A DNA stretch of 64,000 bases from Adiantum capillus-veneris. Taxonomy: Eukaryota > Streptophyta > Polypodiopsida > Polypodiales > Pteridaceae. Below are positions 31,699 through 43,651 of the stretch, in pieces. The stretch covers positions 49,486,274-49,550,273 of the forward strand of contig CM043942.1 of the NCBI GenBank assembly GCA_014529385.2, written 5' to 3'. The notes beneath the pieces were generated by a model. That model did no database searches. It had not been told where the DNA came from and saw only the letters and a list, made by a program, of their open reading frames with translations. Every line of letters starts with the position of its first letter. Positions within the stretch are counted from its first letter, which is position 1. The translations under genes were made by a program, and so were the position numbers.

Positions 31699-32590
31699 TG
31701 GATAAATTAAACCTGTTGCTAGAAGCTTTCTTACCTCCTTGAGTAAATCCTGCTCCTTGATGACTCCTAGCCTTCATAGCTTTTGAGCCTTAGGTGTGGC
31801 CTCTGGCTTTAACTCAATTGTGTTGAACAGTATCTACTCCACGCTCATCGGTGTAGTCTTTAGCAAAAAGCCTAGGAAATTTCCTTAACACACCTTTGAG
31901 ATCCTCTCTTTCATCCTTTGTAAGTGTTGTAGATAACATACCTTCTAGCATTCTTTCATGTTCCACTTTTTGTTTTTCCTGGGAACCTACCTCTTCCAAC
32001 CCTGGGCAAGAGGTCTCTTGGTTGTTTGGCTTAAACCTTACCCCCATGAATTTGATGGAAGACTCCTCTTCAGTAATGCTGCCGCTACTTTCTCCTTCTG
32101 AAGTGCTATCGGTCTAGCCTTCCTCCGTCTCACTTTGAGATGATTCTTCATGGAGCTCCTCTTGGCGTTGCTCCTTCATGTCAAAGACAACCTTCTTATG
32201 ATTGTCATTCTTGCAAATTAGCTTTCCACTCTCCCAATCCTGCAAAGCTCGCATTTTCATTAGCCATGGTCTCGCTAGGATAAATGGGTAACCATTTCCT
32301 TTCGTAGACATAACATAAAAATCCACTGCCTTCTTAATGCCAAAGGCCTCTACAAAAACATTTTTACAAATGCCTACACACCTAGCTTTGCTATTGTTTG
32401 CCATCTTGACTTAAATGGAGCTAAAGGCCATGTCTTTGTTGGCAACCAGCTCGACGCCATTTTGAGTATGCTTTTGGATGGGAGGTTTTTCTTGCCCAAA
32501 TATGGCGGAGGCATGCCCATACCATTCACAACAACGCAAGCAATGACACCATGGTCAACAATGTGCAAGCAACGACGCACTCTGTAGACC
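31699..32590 (-). pseudogene. pol: Protease and RT-linker region of element D
   Basis: Minus strand. NGVELVANKDMAFSSI (about 32405-32455) and, after a stop, NNSKARCVGICKNVFVEAFG, FYVMSTKGNGYPFILARPWL and KMRALQDWESGKL form the second half of an aspartic protease; the active-site half is lost or unreadable. After 32047, EREDLKGVLRKFPRLFAKDY and ERGVDTVQHN lead to RT through several stops (31700-31820). Similarity fades by about 32500, so the right edge is approximate. Confidence 0.65.
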
Positions 32591-32616
32591 CTAGAAATCT
32601 ACATGGCTCAAGTAAC

Positions 32617-32619
<3 letters not shown>

Positions 32620-32713
<94 letters not shown>
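32620..32713. repeat. CT microsatellite of about 94 bases
   Basis: Uninterrupted CT repeat lying between the end of element D similarity and non-transposon-like sequence. Confidence 0.95.
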
Positions 32714-34549
32714 GCTCGTAACTCTGCCCTAGCTTGTAACTCTGCACAGGCCTGCGTCCTCTTCGATCTCCTTGTTTCCCCTCCCATCCCGCCCCGCCCC
32801 ACATCTGAATCTACAGCCCACCAACCCCGCCCCGCACCACCAATGACGGTCCATCATCTACCCTAAATCAACGGCCTGTCTACATGAATTTGAGAGTGGA
32901 TTACTCTCTGTGAAACTGGAGGATAATACTTTAGGGAGCACGAAGCAAAAGAGCAGGCTGAGCGTGAACGACTTCAAAAAAAATGGCAAAGGGAGCAAGA
33001 GCAGATCAAAAGTAAATTCCACCACTAGCTCTGTATGCAAGGGGGTACTGGTGCTTTGTTGTGTTTTTTCTAACAAAGGTGGAGGTCACTGCATCTGCAA
33101 ATGAACCATTAGAGATTACTTATAGCTATTGGTGTCACCCACTTATCCAAAGTTTCAAAGCCTCCCTAGCGCCCCCCTAATTTTTGACAGAGCCACCCAT
33201 GTGCTTCTCTAAAAACACAATGTTGGAGCTTTCTCCCCAGACTGTGTTTGAAAACAAAGGCAACACATCCCATAGTGGATACATTTAGACCCCCGCAGGG
33301 ACTGCAGGAAACGCTGCTTGGGAGGCAAAAAGAAAATTTTAAAAGACACCCCTCAGTTCATTGTTTTTGGTGGAATTTGCATCGTTCTTAGACGGTCCTT
33401 CAACAAATTCTATGGTATTTTTTCCCAAGAGATTTGATTGGGCATCAGAAGGCTCTTGCAAAGCAATTGAGTGCAAGAAGCCATGTGACTGTGACCCCTC
33501 TATTGGGCCAGCCCTAGGAAACTGGAAGGAAGCTTCCGCGCAGAGTAACGGCGACCACAGTGCATGCACTGTCCCAAGCACACATTCAAACCATATTTGC
33601 TTTACTTTGATAAGACTTTATAGAGGTGTGACCAAACCTGAATTATGCGGCGATGACCAGCACCATCAGCAAAGCTCTCTGTCAGATCCTTTTGTGAACA
33701 CCGTCCCATTCCTCGCTCACTCGATAGGGAGCTCGTTCTGTACAGTAAGCCTAGGAAATCACCTGAATGAATATCATTGGCTGAAAAATTCAAAATTGAT
33801 GGTCTTGTCCTCTTCACTAATTTAGCAGTGCATCTGCAGGGCACACGGCTGTGTGCTTAAGGGATGACAAAAACAATTATGGGTGGCAGAATCAGGTCAC
33901 AAGAATGAACATGTAATTATTAGCTAATTCAAAGTTTGATCTTCATGGTGAATTGTGACGTTCTTCATGGTGAATCGTAATGTTGCCTTGCTAATTGGAA
34001 TTGGAGCCGATCTCTTGAGATAGCTAATTCTAGTGTTAGAAGATTTCGGCTACTGATGATGTATTAGTTTAGACAATCGACTGGACAGAGAATCAGAAAC
34101 TGAACCGGAATTTATCTACTGGAATGAGAACCAGACTACCTAGTGAGAATAATATTCAGATTTAGATTCAGAGTACTGAATACAGAGTAAGTGTAACTGG
34201 AATATCTGCCGTGATTGGAATTACAGATGAAAGATTACAATAAGTATGATGTGATTTACAGTTAGAGTATAGCCCAACAACAACTGCCAATGATTGACAA
34301 CTCAAGTACAAATGCCTCCAAAATGCTAATCTGACTATGCTCAAGATTGTGCTAACCCAAATGCCAACCCGATTACAATGTAATGGGCCCTATTTATATA
34401 CCTTGGGTTTACCATGGTAATTACCGTAGTAATTACTTGACAATTCACTGCCCGTCTCCTAAGAGAACGTTCCCACTTAGTGAAACTGTCTCAGCCGTCT
34501 ACAGTAATGGTTCGGGTTTTGTGAAGGGGGAGGAAATCATCGCTATTGT
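32714..34549. other. Unassigned region with possible exon remnants
   Basis: No transposon gene recognised. Positions 32935-33011 could be an exon: an AG acceptor, a charged coiled frame (EHEAKEQAERERLQKKW, QREQEQIK), then a GTAAAT donor. At 33361-33825 is a 154-residue plus ORF without known motifs. Another frame there also gives protein-like stretches (RDLIGHQKALAKQLSARSH, ELVLYSKPRKSP, LAEKFKIDGLVLF) separated by stops. TATTTATA at 34390 may be a promoter element. The rest appears non-coding. Confidence 0.3.
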
Positions 34550-35160
34550 TCATGGGAGGAGTGGTGGCAGCAACAGCTAGCTGATGAGGCACATTCACAT
34601 GTGGATCTTCTTCCACTACATCCAGATGTACGTGCGAAGTTTAACAGTAGTGCATCTCGGGAACATGTAAGGATGATGGATGGAAAACCGTATGGATATC
34701 ATAATATGATTTTCAGTTGGATTAACACAGAAACTGACAATAGCTCAACAAGTTTTTTCAGAACTCTACTATGATGCAACAGATGAGTTAGAAGAACACT
34801 CAGCTACCTCAGATGATTTGGGGTCGGAAAAAAAAACATGTTAGAGCTAAGCTACTCATGAAAGGAGGGCTGGAAAAGTATTTTGACTTTCCTAACCAAA
34901 AACCGAGAAGACAGGAATGGTATAGACAAAAAAGAGACACTAGAAATTTGAAAGCTAGACCTATGCCATCAGTTCCCAATAGAACACAGTTCCTGATGCA
35001 TATAGATGCACATGATTGTGTCAAGGACAAAATCAGTGGCAGATATCCTTCAAACAAAAATTTAGAAATGTCAAAAACATCGAGAAAAAAAAGAAAGGAC
35101 ACTCAAGCAAAACCTAAAAAAGAATTTCCACCTCCAGTTGATGCACATCTGGTATGGCTC
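34550..35160 (+). pseudogene. Broken unknown protein-coding segment, not transposon-like
   Basis: Three plus-strand frames link up as one damaged reading: EEWWQQQLADEAHSHVDLL, HVRMMDGKPYGYHNMIFSW (from about 34556), then QQVFSELYYDATDELEEHS and SDDLGSEKK (from 34743), then HVRAKLLMKGGLEKYFDF and a Lys/Arg-rich tail (within 34813-35313). The second shift falls in a run of nine A at about 34830, where one base fewer would restore the frame. I do not recognise the family, and nothing resembles Gag or Pol. A host gene remnant or a captured fragment is the likeliest reading. Confidence 0.45.
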
Positions 35161-35324
35161 CAAATTCTTACTAGTGCTTCTTCTACGATCCTTCTGGCCA
35201 TTTGGAACTCAGCTCATGTGCTTGGCCTTGATGTTAATGTAGGTGATGTCTGTTATGACTGTTTGGACGCGAATGCAGAGACTAAGCGGCAAACATGTGG
35301 AATGAAGCATTGAATAAAAGGTTG

Positions 35325-35359
35325 GGCGCGCGCGCGCGCGCACACACACACACACACAG
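35325..35359. repeat. GC then CA compound microsatellite
   Basis: Runs of alternating GC followed by CA, a purine-pyrimidine tract able in principle to adopt Z-form. Confidence 0.9.
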
Positions 35360-36738
35360 AGAAGTTGAAATGAAATTAAATTTTATGTTGGAACTTGGGG
35401 GTGTAGGGGTGCTCTTTGTACTTTGTTTGTTGGCTTTCGTTCTTCCTGCTAGTTATGTGGGTCTTCCATTATGGTAGGTGGGCAAATCCTTTGCCTATGG
35501 TCCCTGCGGTGGGCAAATCGTTTGCCTCTCCTGCGGTTGGCATTGGCACCCTTTGCATCATCTATTAGGACGTGCATCCTCTGTCTTGCCTTTTTTTCTA
35601 GCAAGGGTCCAAGGATTCCCATATACAACCACCTTGCCTGCTGTGGACACCAATGGCCATGCATGCCTACATTGTGTCCACAACTTGTTTCCATGATTGA
35701 TGGCTTGCCTCAATGCTAGATTATGTTAGCATATTGCCACCCGTCCATGCCACTCTCATTCCACACAACCAATTGACATGCCCTTCATTACCACATCATA
35801 TCTGATTGCCCCTTGCTCCCAATAACAGTGCCACCGCTTGTCTGCTAGATACAAGTGGTAAAGATAAGGGATGACTACACTTTGAAGCATATGTGACTTA
35901 GTATTGTGCTCAATACCTAGATAGGAGTACTTGTATAAAAATACTTATGTATAAGATATGTATCATGGTTTATTCAATAATTGATAATTGATAGTAGACA
36001 TAAGATCTATCATTTAAGGTTGATGCAGCAAGTGTTCTCAAGCGCAATGTTTCTATTTAAAAAGTTTAATCTTTTAATGGGTTGTTTAGTAATGTGTTTT
36101 GATTTGATAAATGAAGTTTTCTATGGTTGTTTATGAGCATGCCATTATTTGTTATTTAGAGAACAATCCATTTCATCTGTGCCTTAAATCCCATGTGGGA
36201 AGCCTACTGAGTAGGTGGCTAGTATCGTTTGTTTCGAGATTGAGATTTGTATCAGTTTATAGGGGAGATGTTGTCCATTTTTTGACAAATTACATTGAAT
36301 CGATTGGTTTATTTTAATGTGGTATTCATTATATTTGTTTCTTTTCATAGTGGTTTGTTTTCTCAAATGAAAACACACTACAACCTACACTTCCGTTCAT
36401 TTGCAATTTAACATATATTTTTGCAAAAGCATGTGCTTCTAAAATTGTTTTGTTACTAGTATGCATAAAATAGTGGGTCATTACATTCCGTATGAAATCC
36501 GTTCGAGGGGGGATGGCTCATTGCGATAATGTCCATATCTTGTCTATATGTAGGGGGTAGGCTAGCATGCAAGATATCGTACATAGGGGGTTTCTCTAAT
36601 TTGGATGCACGCAGGTGACATCCCCCTATTACTAATAGTAAATCCCCCAGGCGGGTATTTCAACTACAGATTCATGTCCCTCCAAGTTAGGTGGTGATGC
36701 TAAATGTTCCTCATCATTCATTACCGAGTTAGGCCTGT
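35360..36738. other. No gene seen
   Basis: Short overlapping ORFs without motifs. A 17-base near-repeat containing GGCAAATC(C/G)TTTGCC lies at about 35481 and 35513. Otherwise AT-rich non-coding sequence up to the left end of family E similarity. Confidence 0.4.
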
Positions 36739-39700
36739 TCATATGTGAAAATTGCGGTAACCTAGCCTGTAATTCTCCACATTGAGAAGCGATCGAAGTG
36801 CTACGAATAACTCTGGATCTCCGTATAACTTAGATATGATAGTGGTGCGGATTTCTGAGGACATGAAATCCATCATCTTGGCAACATTCAATGGCATCTT
36901 GTGGGACGTAGGACCCTGACAAGAGAATGGTGAAGATGGAATCTCCACTTCCTCAAGGGGGTCGGGCATTTCCTCACCAAACATTCTTTCCAGTAGAAAA
37001 GGTATATGTCCACTTTCAGATGTCCTAAGTTCTAAACTCACTCTCTTCCCGAATGATACCGGGTATGGCTAACGGCCTATGGTTCTTGTGAGGTTGAACT
37101 TGTGTGAGAAACACTGTGTCTGACATCTTGATATGCTTGGGTTCAGGCTCTATCTCTCGTTGAGTCTCTTCCACCAAACCCCTCAATTGTTGGACTCGTT
37201 CAATTTCCGCTGCTGGGTTTGGATAGGTTCCGATCTTTTTCTTGGATTTCTCAGTTTTCATCCCTTGTGGATTATCTTGGGGTTTGCAACTGGGTGGATT
37301 AACTTTGAATACTCTTTTTCTGACCATTGCAATTCCCTCACGCTTTCCCTAGCAATGTTTCCGCTCGATTCCCTCCCATGATTCTCCTCACTGGCTTTTT
37401 CCTTTATAGTAACAATTTTGGTCTCCGTGGTCTCTATCAAATCTGAGTCATCCTCATATTCATTCATATACACAGGATCCTCTCTTGTCCCTATGTTAGT
37501 CTTTGAACTAGGTTTTGAGCTAGAAGCACTAAGGGATCTCTTTCTTTGTGTTTTCTTCTTCTTCGCTCGGCCAATGGATGCAGCATCTCTCTCTTCGAGG
37601 ATGTAATTTTGCTTTTGGAGCATCGACCGTGTGAGTGCATTTACTGGTGCTATGTTTGTAGTTTGTGGTGTCCCATTGATAATATCTATTAAGTTCAGTG
37701 GTGTGATATTTGGAGTATTTGGATTGTTAGGACATTGTGCGATCAAATGATATATGCCACAACGATTACAAGTGAGTATTGGCATTCACAATGCACCCCC
37801 TTGAATTTTTTGCATTAGTGTAGCATTCTTTTGCATTCTAATAGGACACTCAGCTACTTGATGTGGTCCACCACATTTGTAGCACTGAAGAGGTGGTCTC
37901 CTAGTAAAACTATTGATATTTTGGCCTCTTGCTGCTAGAGTAGTAGCTTGATATACGGGTTTGATTTATCCTCAATGGTCCTCCATGTAGTACTTGGGGC
38001 ACTCCTCAAGAGAATCTATGTCCTCGTCACAATCCAAATAAGTACTAGATGGCTCACAACCCACTTGGTTCATAGGTGTAACTCTTGGATGAGGGGGTTG
38101 TGGTCCTAGCACTGGGGGTGGCAATGGTGTGGTTTGGACAACATTTTGGGCTCTAGGAACCATGTGCTGTGATGACAATTTTTGCTCAACAGGTGGGGTA
38201 GGAATCAATGCAGGAACTCAAGGTGAGTCTGTCCAAGCTACAGGTGGTCTATTTTACATGATGCATTTAAGCATTAGGCAATCCTTAACTTGATGGACAT
38301 ACCTACCACATGCGTTACAAGTCCCGTTAAACTTCACTCTGAAAGTAGGACATTCACTCGTACTATGTGGGCCTAAGCAAATTGAGCACCATTGTTTCTC
38401 CCTTCCTGGATACATATGAGTGTTTTGTGGAGCAGGATTACCCCTAAGGCTTTCTTGGATAGCCTTGGTGAGATCTGCTAAAGTCATCTCAGATATATTT
38501 GGCTCTTTAGCAATAGGCTTTATGGTCATTGGCTCATGCCCCTATGCTTGTGAGCTAGTAGATTTAGGCTCAACAGACACTCTTTCTCCTTGAATCATTA
38601 AGTTATCCTCCAATTGGATCGCATTGGTGGTGACTGCTTCCCAAGTGGTGATACCTCTAATGACTAGGCCATTGTAGATATCCTCATGTCGTGATCCCCT
38701 AATGAATCTATCTAGAAATTGGTTATTATTGAAGAGCTCATTTGGATTACAACGAGAATTCAAATGCTTCAAGTGAGTAATAAAGTCTCTCACCGACTCT
38801 TCTTTCTCTCGTTGGGCCTTCTGGGGCTGAGAGGCTACACCCCAAATCAATCCCTCTCGTATGTATTCTTTCAACAACAATCTCTTAAGAGTAGGGTAAA
38901 TCATTTTTTCTTCCACCCTTAGGGTTCTATACCAATCCCCAACCTTCCCACTTAAGGTTAGGCTTAAAGCATTACTCTTATGCAGGTCATTGTGTTCTCC
39001 TAGAGAATCGCATATTTGTTCAAAAACTTTGATATGCTTTCTCACATCCCCGTCTCCACTAAATTTTTGTGTGAGCTTGGCTATATGTACTACCTTACTC
39101 TAGGTTCTCTATCAGACATGTTACGCATATTCTCAGCAATAGATCGACCAATAGCTTAAGCAAATGTTGCCAAGTCACCTAAGTGACCAGGCACCGTGGG
39201 TGAAGGCGCTCCAGAGACTACATGTGGAGTAGGTATTGGCATTGGGCTTGTCGCATAGGAAGCCCTTGGGTTCCACGTTTGGTATGGTGTTGTGCCATGT
39301 GGCGGTCCAAAGTTCATATGTGTGGCCCTAGGCATAGCAGACGTCGGATGTGACATGCTAGTGCTAGCTGGTATGGTCCCATGGAAATAAGAGCTTGGGT
39401 GTTGTGGTTGCAGAGCATAGGTAGTTGAAACAATGGGAGGGGTAGGAACTACATGAGTACGAGGACCTATAGGTGTATATGATTGATACCCACTTGTAGG
39501 TATTGTTGCAGCCATTGAGCTACCATGTAGCGGTGCTTTACTAACAAATGAGGTCCATGGCGTGTTTCTTGGCATGCCCATCATTGGGGTATGCATGGTA
39601 GTTGTGGTGTGATCAAGTGAAAGATGAGATAGACTCGGAAAGATAAAGCTATCACTTGTGGGCTCAGATTGCACTAAGACCCCTGGCAAAACAGCATATG

Positions 39701-40704
39701 AAGGATCCATCGGACTTATCGAGGGAGTCTCCATTTGCGATAAGGTTGGTTGTTTAGCCTTCCCTGTATCCAAGAATCTCATGAGACCCGTTGAAGGCAT
39801 GTGGACCCCTTGTTCTGTCTCTCTAGCTCAATAACCCTATGGATGACCTCACAAACTCTTTGTTGTTGATCCTCTATACTAGAAGCACTCATTGTGGATT
39901 GTAGGACATCTAACCAACCCACATGATAGGTGTGACTTGTGTATAGTTTAGTTAGAGTTTCCATTTGTAGTTCGTACTCCCTGTTTTCATATAGGAATGC
40001 TCCATCTAGGATTGAGGTGCTATGGGTGTCCTTTGAACTAGATGCAATGTGGCTCTCTATGGGTTGACCCTTAGTGGTTGCTAATTCAGGAGCACTCAAT
40101 TGCTCTCCTAGCAAGGATATTGACATAGGGGCCTTCGCTTTTAACTCCTTCCATTGCTCTGCCTTGCGTAGGCTCTCGATTTCCTTTTCCCTCTCCCCGC
40201 AAGGATATATCGCTCAACCTCTTGCACTTTGGCAAGGCTTCTACCATCAGGTAATATAACCTCGGAGGGGAATAGCTCTGAAGAGTCAGGGGGTGCAGTG
40301 AATGGAGTATTCATGTGCACACTCTCCACGAGCATGGGATCTACGTTGTTCATGAGTGGTGAATTTACTTCCCCACCCCCTTCATTTACATCGTTAGCTC
40401 CATGTTCGGAGCGAGTGGCTCTACTAAAGGTTTCCTTCAAGTGGCTAAGCACGCTTGACCCGGACCATGGGCCCATGGCATGCATGTCTTGGCTTGAGCT
40501 ATAAGGATTAGGCATTGGGTAATTCTCCATGACGTCGTAGTCAGAGGAAGAGTCACTAGATACAATATGCGGGTCCTGAGTGGTACTACCTTGGGTTCTC
40601 GCTGAGGGCCCGAAACCTAAGGTAGGTGGGTATTGAGAACTCCCGTAAGTCGAAATGCTTGCTAGTTGCTCGGCCTCTAGCACACAACAAGAGCGCAGAT
40701 GCAT
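36739..40704 (-). pseudogene. gag: Gag of family E, minus strand, with four zinc knuckles
   Basis: Broken Gag read from 40704 leftward over about nine ORF pieces. It starts MHLRSCCVLEAEQ; an acidic, Ser-rich N-terminus follows (YDVMENYPMPNPYSSS, HLKETFSRATRSEHGANDV). A Pro/Thr/Ser-rich segment occupies 39156-39800. The capsid-like core is in 38542-39045 (KVGDWYRTL, LLKEYIREGLIWG, ESVRDFITHLKHL). Four zinc knuckles follow: CSICLGPHSTSEC and CNACGRYVHQVKDC (about 38270-38385), CYKCGGPHQVAEC (about 37850-37890) and CNRCGIYHLIAQC (about 37735-37775). Three have CX2CX3HX4C spacing. No protease follows to the left, so the copy is truncated. Confidence 0.75.
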
Positions 40705-41520
40705 GTGCCTTTAGCACCCTACAAGCGTTGATGAATACCCTCGAAGATTAAACGCTTGATTTTTTGGGCGGTTTGCACCCTGTTTTCACTCGTTTTTTGA
40801 TATTTTTTAATGTTTTTTTACGATTGGTTTTTGGGTTAGAGTGTGTGATAGCTCGAAACGAGCGTATCGCTTAGGGGGTTGTGGTGTGCTTTACAACACA
40901 GCGTTTGGTTACCGAAGCTCCGATGGTCCTCAAAAGGTCCATTTTTACTTATGCGTGAGGCTAAATTAAGTAATTCTAAAGGGTGACTGAGGCTTGAGCC
41001 TGAGTGTAGGCTTGGACTTGGGCTTGGGCTTGGGCCTCGAGAATATTCCCGATCCTGGTCCTACCTTTAAATTATTATTTTTTTTAAGAATTTAACTTTT
41101 CTTTTTTTAAAAATAAATATTTTTTGCTTTTTTTTTTGGATAAGGTCGCCACGGTCGCGCTATGTGCGTGAGCGCACACACACACACACACACACACACC
41201 TAATCTACCTACTTTCAACTAACAGAGCTACTGCTACACACTAACACAGTACTACAACAACTAAATAGCTAACCTTTCTACTTACTGTACCTTACAGATC
41301 TAACATTATACCACTAATACCTTAAAGCTAACACCTTATACATAGAAAAACACATTACCTTATAGAAAAAAACTAAAACCTTACTAGCAGAAAATAGTAC
41401 ACTTGTAAAAATTTCACAAATCCTTCTCCACATCCACACACCTTCTTTCTCTACCTTTTCGACCTTTCACAATGCACCACAAAGCAGCATAGAGTGCTAT
41501 CCGAGCTTCGTGCAAGGCAT
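40705..41520 (-). other. Leader of the minus-strand E copy
   Basis: Non-coding, about 820 bases between primer site and gag, including an AC repeat (41173-41199) and A/T tracts. It is matched in the plus orientation at 59100-59873. Confidence 0.7.
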
Positions 41521-41539
41521 ATCCCCGGCAACGGTGCCA
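41521..41539 (-). other. Primer-binding site of family E (tRNA-Asp-like)
   Basis: Minus strand TGGCACCGTTGCCGGGGAT, one change from the tRNA-Asp complement, three bases beyond the LTR end. Confidence 0.8.
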
Positions 41540-41542
41540 AAA

Positions 41543-42128
41543 TGTGCGCATCTGTTGCATGTGTCAAAGCAAGGGACTTGCCATACACTATGTGCGAGCC
41601 ACAAATGGATCCAAGCACACAACCAGACTAATCTAGCAAGCTCAAGAAAGCAAGGGTGTGTCACTCACCGCCCTACGCTCACCTTCGTGGAGGATTCCTC
41701 GTGTAAAGAAGAGGGAGCTACCACCATGCCGCGCTCAACCACCTCGCCGTCATCATACCGTCACAATGCTCGATCGCATCGCACACACACTCTCTCTGTC
41801 TCCCTCTCTCTCTCTCTCTCTCACGCACGCGCACACACACACACACACACACACACAAGGAATGAAGAAGAAGATGGAGATGGAGCAAGAGCACTCTTCA
41901 ATTGCACAAATGAGAGAATGAGACATTTTAGGTTTAAATTAACTTTTATATGGGCTCATTCGTTCACATTTGGGCACTCACACTTAGTCAATCCTTATAT
42001 GTTCCAGGTTTAGAGTGCGCCTCTCATCAGCAATCACTCTTACCCTTTTCCTATTGGATCGACAAGCCCGGTCCTTGACTCAATTAAATAATGATAAGGC
42101 GTCCGCTGATGGTGATAGGGTGTCCGTA
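41543..42128 (-). repeat. 5' LTR of the minus-strand E copy, 586 bp
   Basis: Plus-strand view: TGTGCGCATC on the left, GTGTCCGTA on the right (TACGGACAC on the minus strand). Homologous to the E LTRs at 46754 and 56292. Contains a TC/AC compound repeat (41781-41857) just downstream of a TATA box (minus TATAAAAG, 41943-41950). Confidence 0.8.
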
Positions 42129-42604
42129 AGGGTTAACAAAGGTCCGGTGAGATTGGCCCATCGGTACAGGTCTGTAGCCTAGCCTGCCGGGCCCGGTGAG
42201 CTACAAGGAAGCCCAAAGGGCCCCAAGGGTATCTATAAATAGGGCACCTAGGAGGCCCATATTCTTCACAATTCCCATGATTTGCACCTCTGACTTGCCC
42301 AAGTATCCAAACAAAGAATTTCCAGAATTTTCAGAGCCCTCACAAGGAAGACAAAACATTACGGTATAAATTTTAGCTTAATTTCATAAGCTCTTTAACT
42401 ACTTTGTTTTTAAGTTGGTATAACTTTTTTATAATAATGTTTTTGGTAGTTTTAAAAGTATGAAGATCTTGCTTTTCACACCAGCTACAACATGTCAATT
42501 GTGTTCACTTCAGCATTGTCTCTATTTTGGACCGAAAGTGTCATTGTTAAACATGGTTGGTTACGTTTAATAGACTGCTTTCTATGTTTTATGATTGATA
42601 TACG
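42129..42604 (+). promoter_or_regulatory. Unassigned segment with a strong TATA sequence
   Basis: CTATAAATAGG at 42233-42243 follows a GC-rich stretch and precedes a C-rich, CAA-containing leader-like segment, the layout of an LTR or gene promoter on the plus strand. No LTR partner was found. It lies just upstream of the minisatellite and the unknown ORF. Confidence 0.4.
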
Positions 42605-43060
42605 TGATGATAGGCTAGTTCGGTGTTTCTTTTGGCATCAGTCCTGCTATTGGGCTGGAGGTGTCGTTAGATTCATTGAATGATGCCCTTGCTTTTAGGC
42701 TAGTTTGATGTTTCTTTCGGCATCAGTACTACTACAGGGCTGGAGGTGTCATTAGATTCATTGAATGATGCCCTTGCTTTTAGGCTAGTTTGGTGTTTCT
42801 TTCGGCATCAGCTCTACCATTGGGCTAGAGGTGTCGTCAATTTCATCAAATGATGCCCCGCTTTTTAGGCTTAGTTTGGTGTTGCTATCCGCATCAAGCC
42901 TACTATTGGGTTGGAGGTGTTGTTAGTTCCATTGAATGATGCCCTGTTTTGTTGGGTTAGTTCAGTGGTGGTCTCGGCATCAACCCTACTACTGGGTTGG
43001 AGGTGTCATCACTCTCATTGAATGAGTGCCTACTCTTTAAGCTAGTGTTGTCATTAGTTT
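42605..43060 (+). repeat. 85 bp minisatellite, about five units
   Basis: AGGCTAGTTTGGTGTTTC-type unit starts recur at 42612, 42697, 42782, 42867, 42954 and 43039, spaced 85-87 bases. Each unit contains CGGCATCA, GGGCTGGAGGTGTC and TTGAATGATGCCC. Units differ by scattered substitutions. Confidence 0.85.
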
Positions 43061-43144
43061 CAATGCATGAAGTATATATTTGTTATAAAATTTAGAGTTA
43101 TGTTGTTTTTAAAAATCATGAAATATGTGATGATTGTAGACTAC

Positions 43145-43651
43145 ATGGATCCTGTGGAAACGAAGGAGTTAAAAACCAAGATCAGAACTCTATTGGTCAC
43201 AGGTATATGTGCCCTAACCACGGAAGAGATCACCTCTATGTTGGAGATTGAGACACGCAAAGATCGTTTCTTTGATACCATAATTGAAGCAGTTCAAACA
43301 CACTTATTAGTTGTAGATGCAAAGGCTATCCGTAGGCTAATAGATAGTATTGTGGGCAATATGACACAATGCTTAAGAGACTTGGGTGTTGATGCACCAG
43401 CGGATGCGGATCTAGCCAAGCTACAACATTGGACTAATATATGGCATGTAGAGAGCTCAAAGTCGCAAAGAGTGCGCAATATTGATGCTCAAGATGTCCA
43501 TAGCCACAAAGCTATATCCATCTTTTATGTAGCAACTTCCTCTCAAGATTCAATTGTAGGAAGATCAGATACAAAAAAGGTGGGTAGTTGGGAACAATAT
43601 GGGTGGTGTAATGTAAGAAGCATGACCCACTGGATTTCTCCCAAGCCATAA
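43145..43651 (+). CDS. Unknown ORF downstream of the minisatellite
   Basis: Start MDPVETKELKTKIRT; a possible earlier in-frame ATG is at 43067. Mostly helical-looking and charged (TTEEITSMLEIETRKDRFF, LLVVDAKAIRRLIDSIVG, LGVDAPADADLAKLQHW). I recognise no family, although a transposon accessory or Gag-like helical protein is possible. The last 30 codons overlap minus-strand LINE sequence, so the natural C-terminus is probably lost at about 43550. Upstream lie the minisatellite and a TATA box. Confidence 0.35.
   Translation: MDPVETKELKTKIRTLLVTGICALTTEEITSMLEIETRKDRFFDTIIEAVQTHLLVVDAKAIRRLIDSIVGNMTQCLRDLGVDAPADADLAKLQHWTNIWHVESSKSQRVRNIDAQDVHSHKAISIFYVATSSQDSIVGRSDTKKVGSWEQYGWCNVRSMTHWISPKP

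Larger units (their letters stand above)
27200..32590 (-). mobile_element. Tat-like Ty3/gypsy element D, minus strand, 5' truncated
   Basis: Left to right: 3' LTR (27200-28573), polypurine tract, integrase, archaeal-type RNase H, RNase H, RT, protease. gag, leader and 5' LTR are missing; the similarity ends inside protease near 32500, and the CT repeat begins at 32620. The extra RNase H domain is the hallmark of the plant Tat lineage. Stops and at least three frame changes show it is dead. Confidence 0.82.

Noticed and set aside
32526-32866. ORFs across the long CT repeat
   Set aside because: Arg-Glu or Leu-Ser runs are plain microsatellite translation. The same applies to ORFs at 41658, 46893, 56491-56851, 62757 and 62923.
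33361-33825. 154-residue ORF as a functional gene
   Set aside because: No motifs, and competing protein-like readings in another frame; kept only as a possible exon remnant.
42605-43060. CRISPR-like array
   Set aside because: Units are adjacent 85-base tandem repeats without spacers, in a plant nuclear context.
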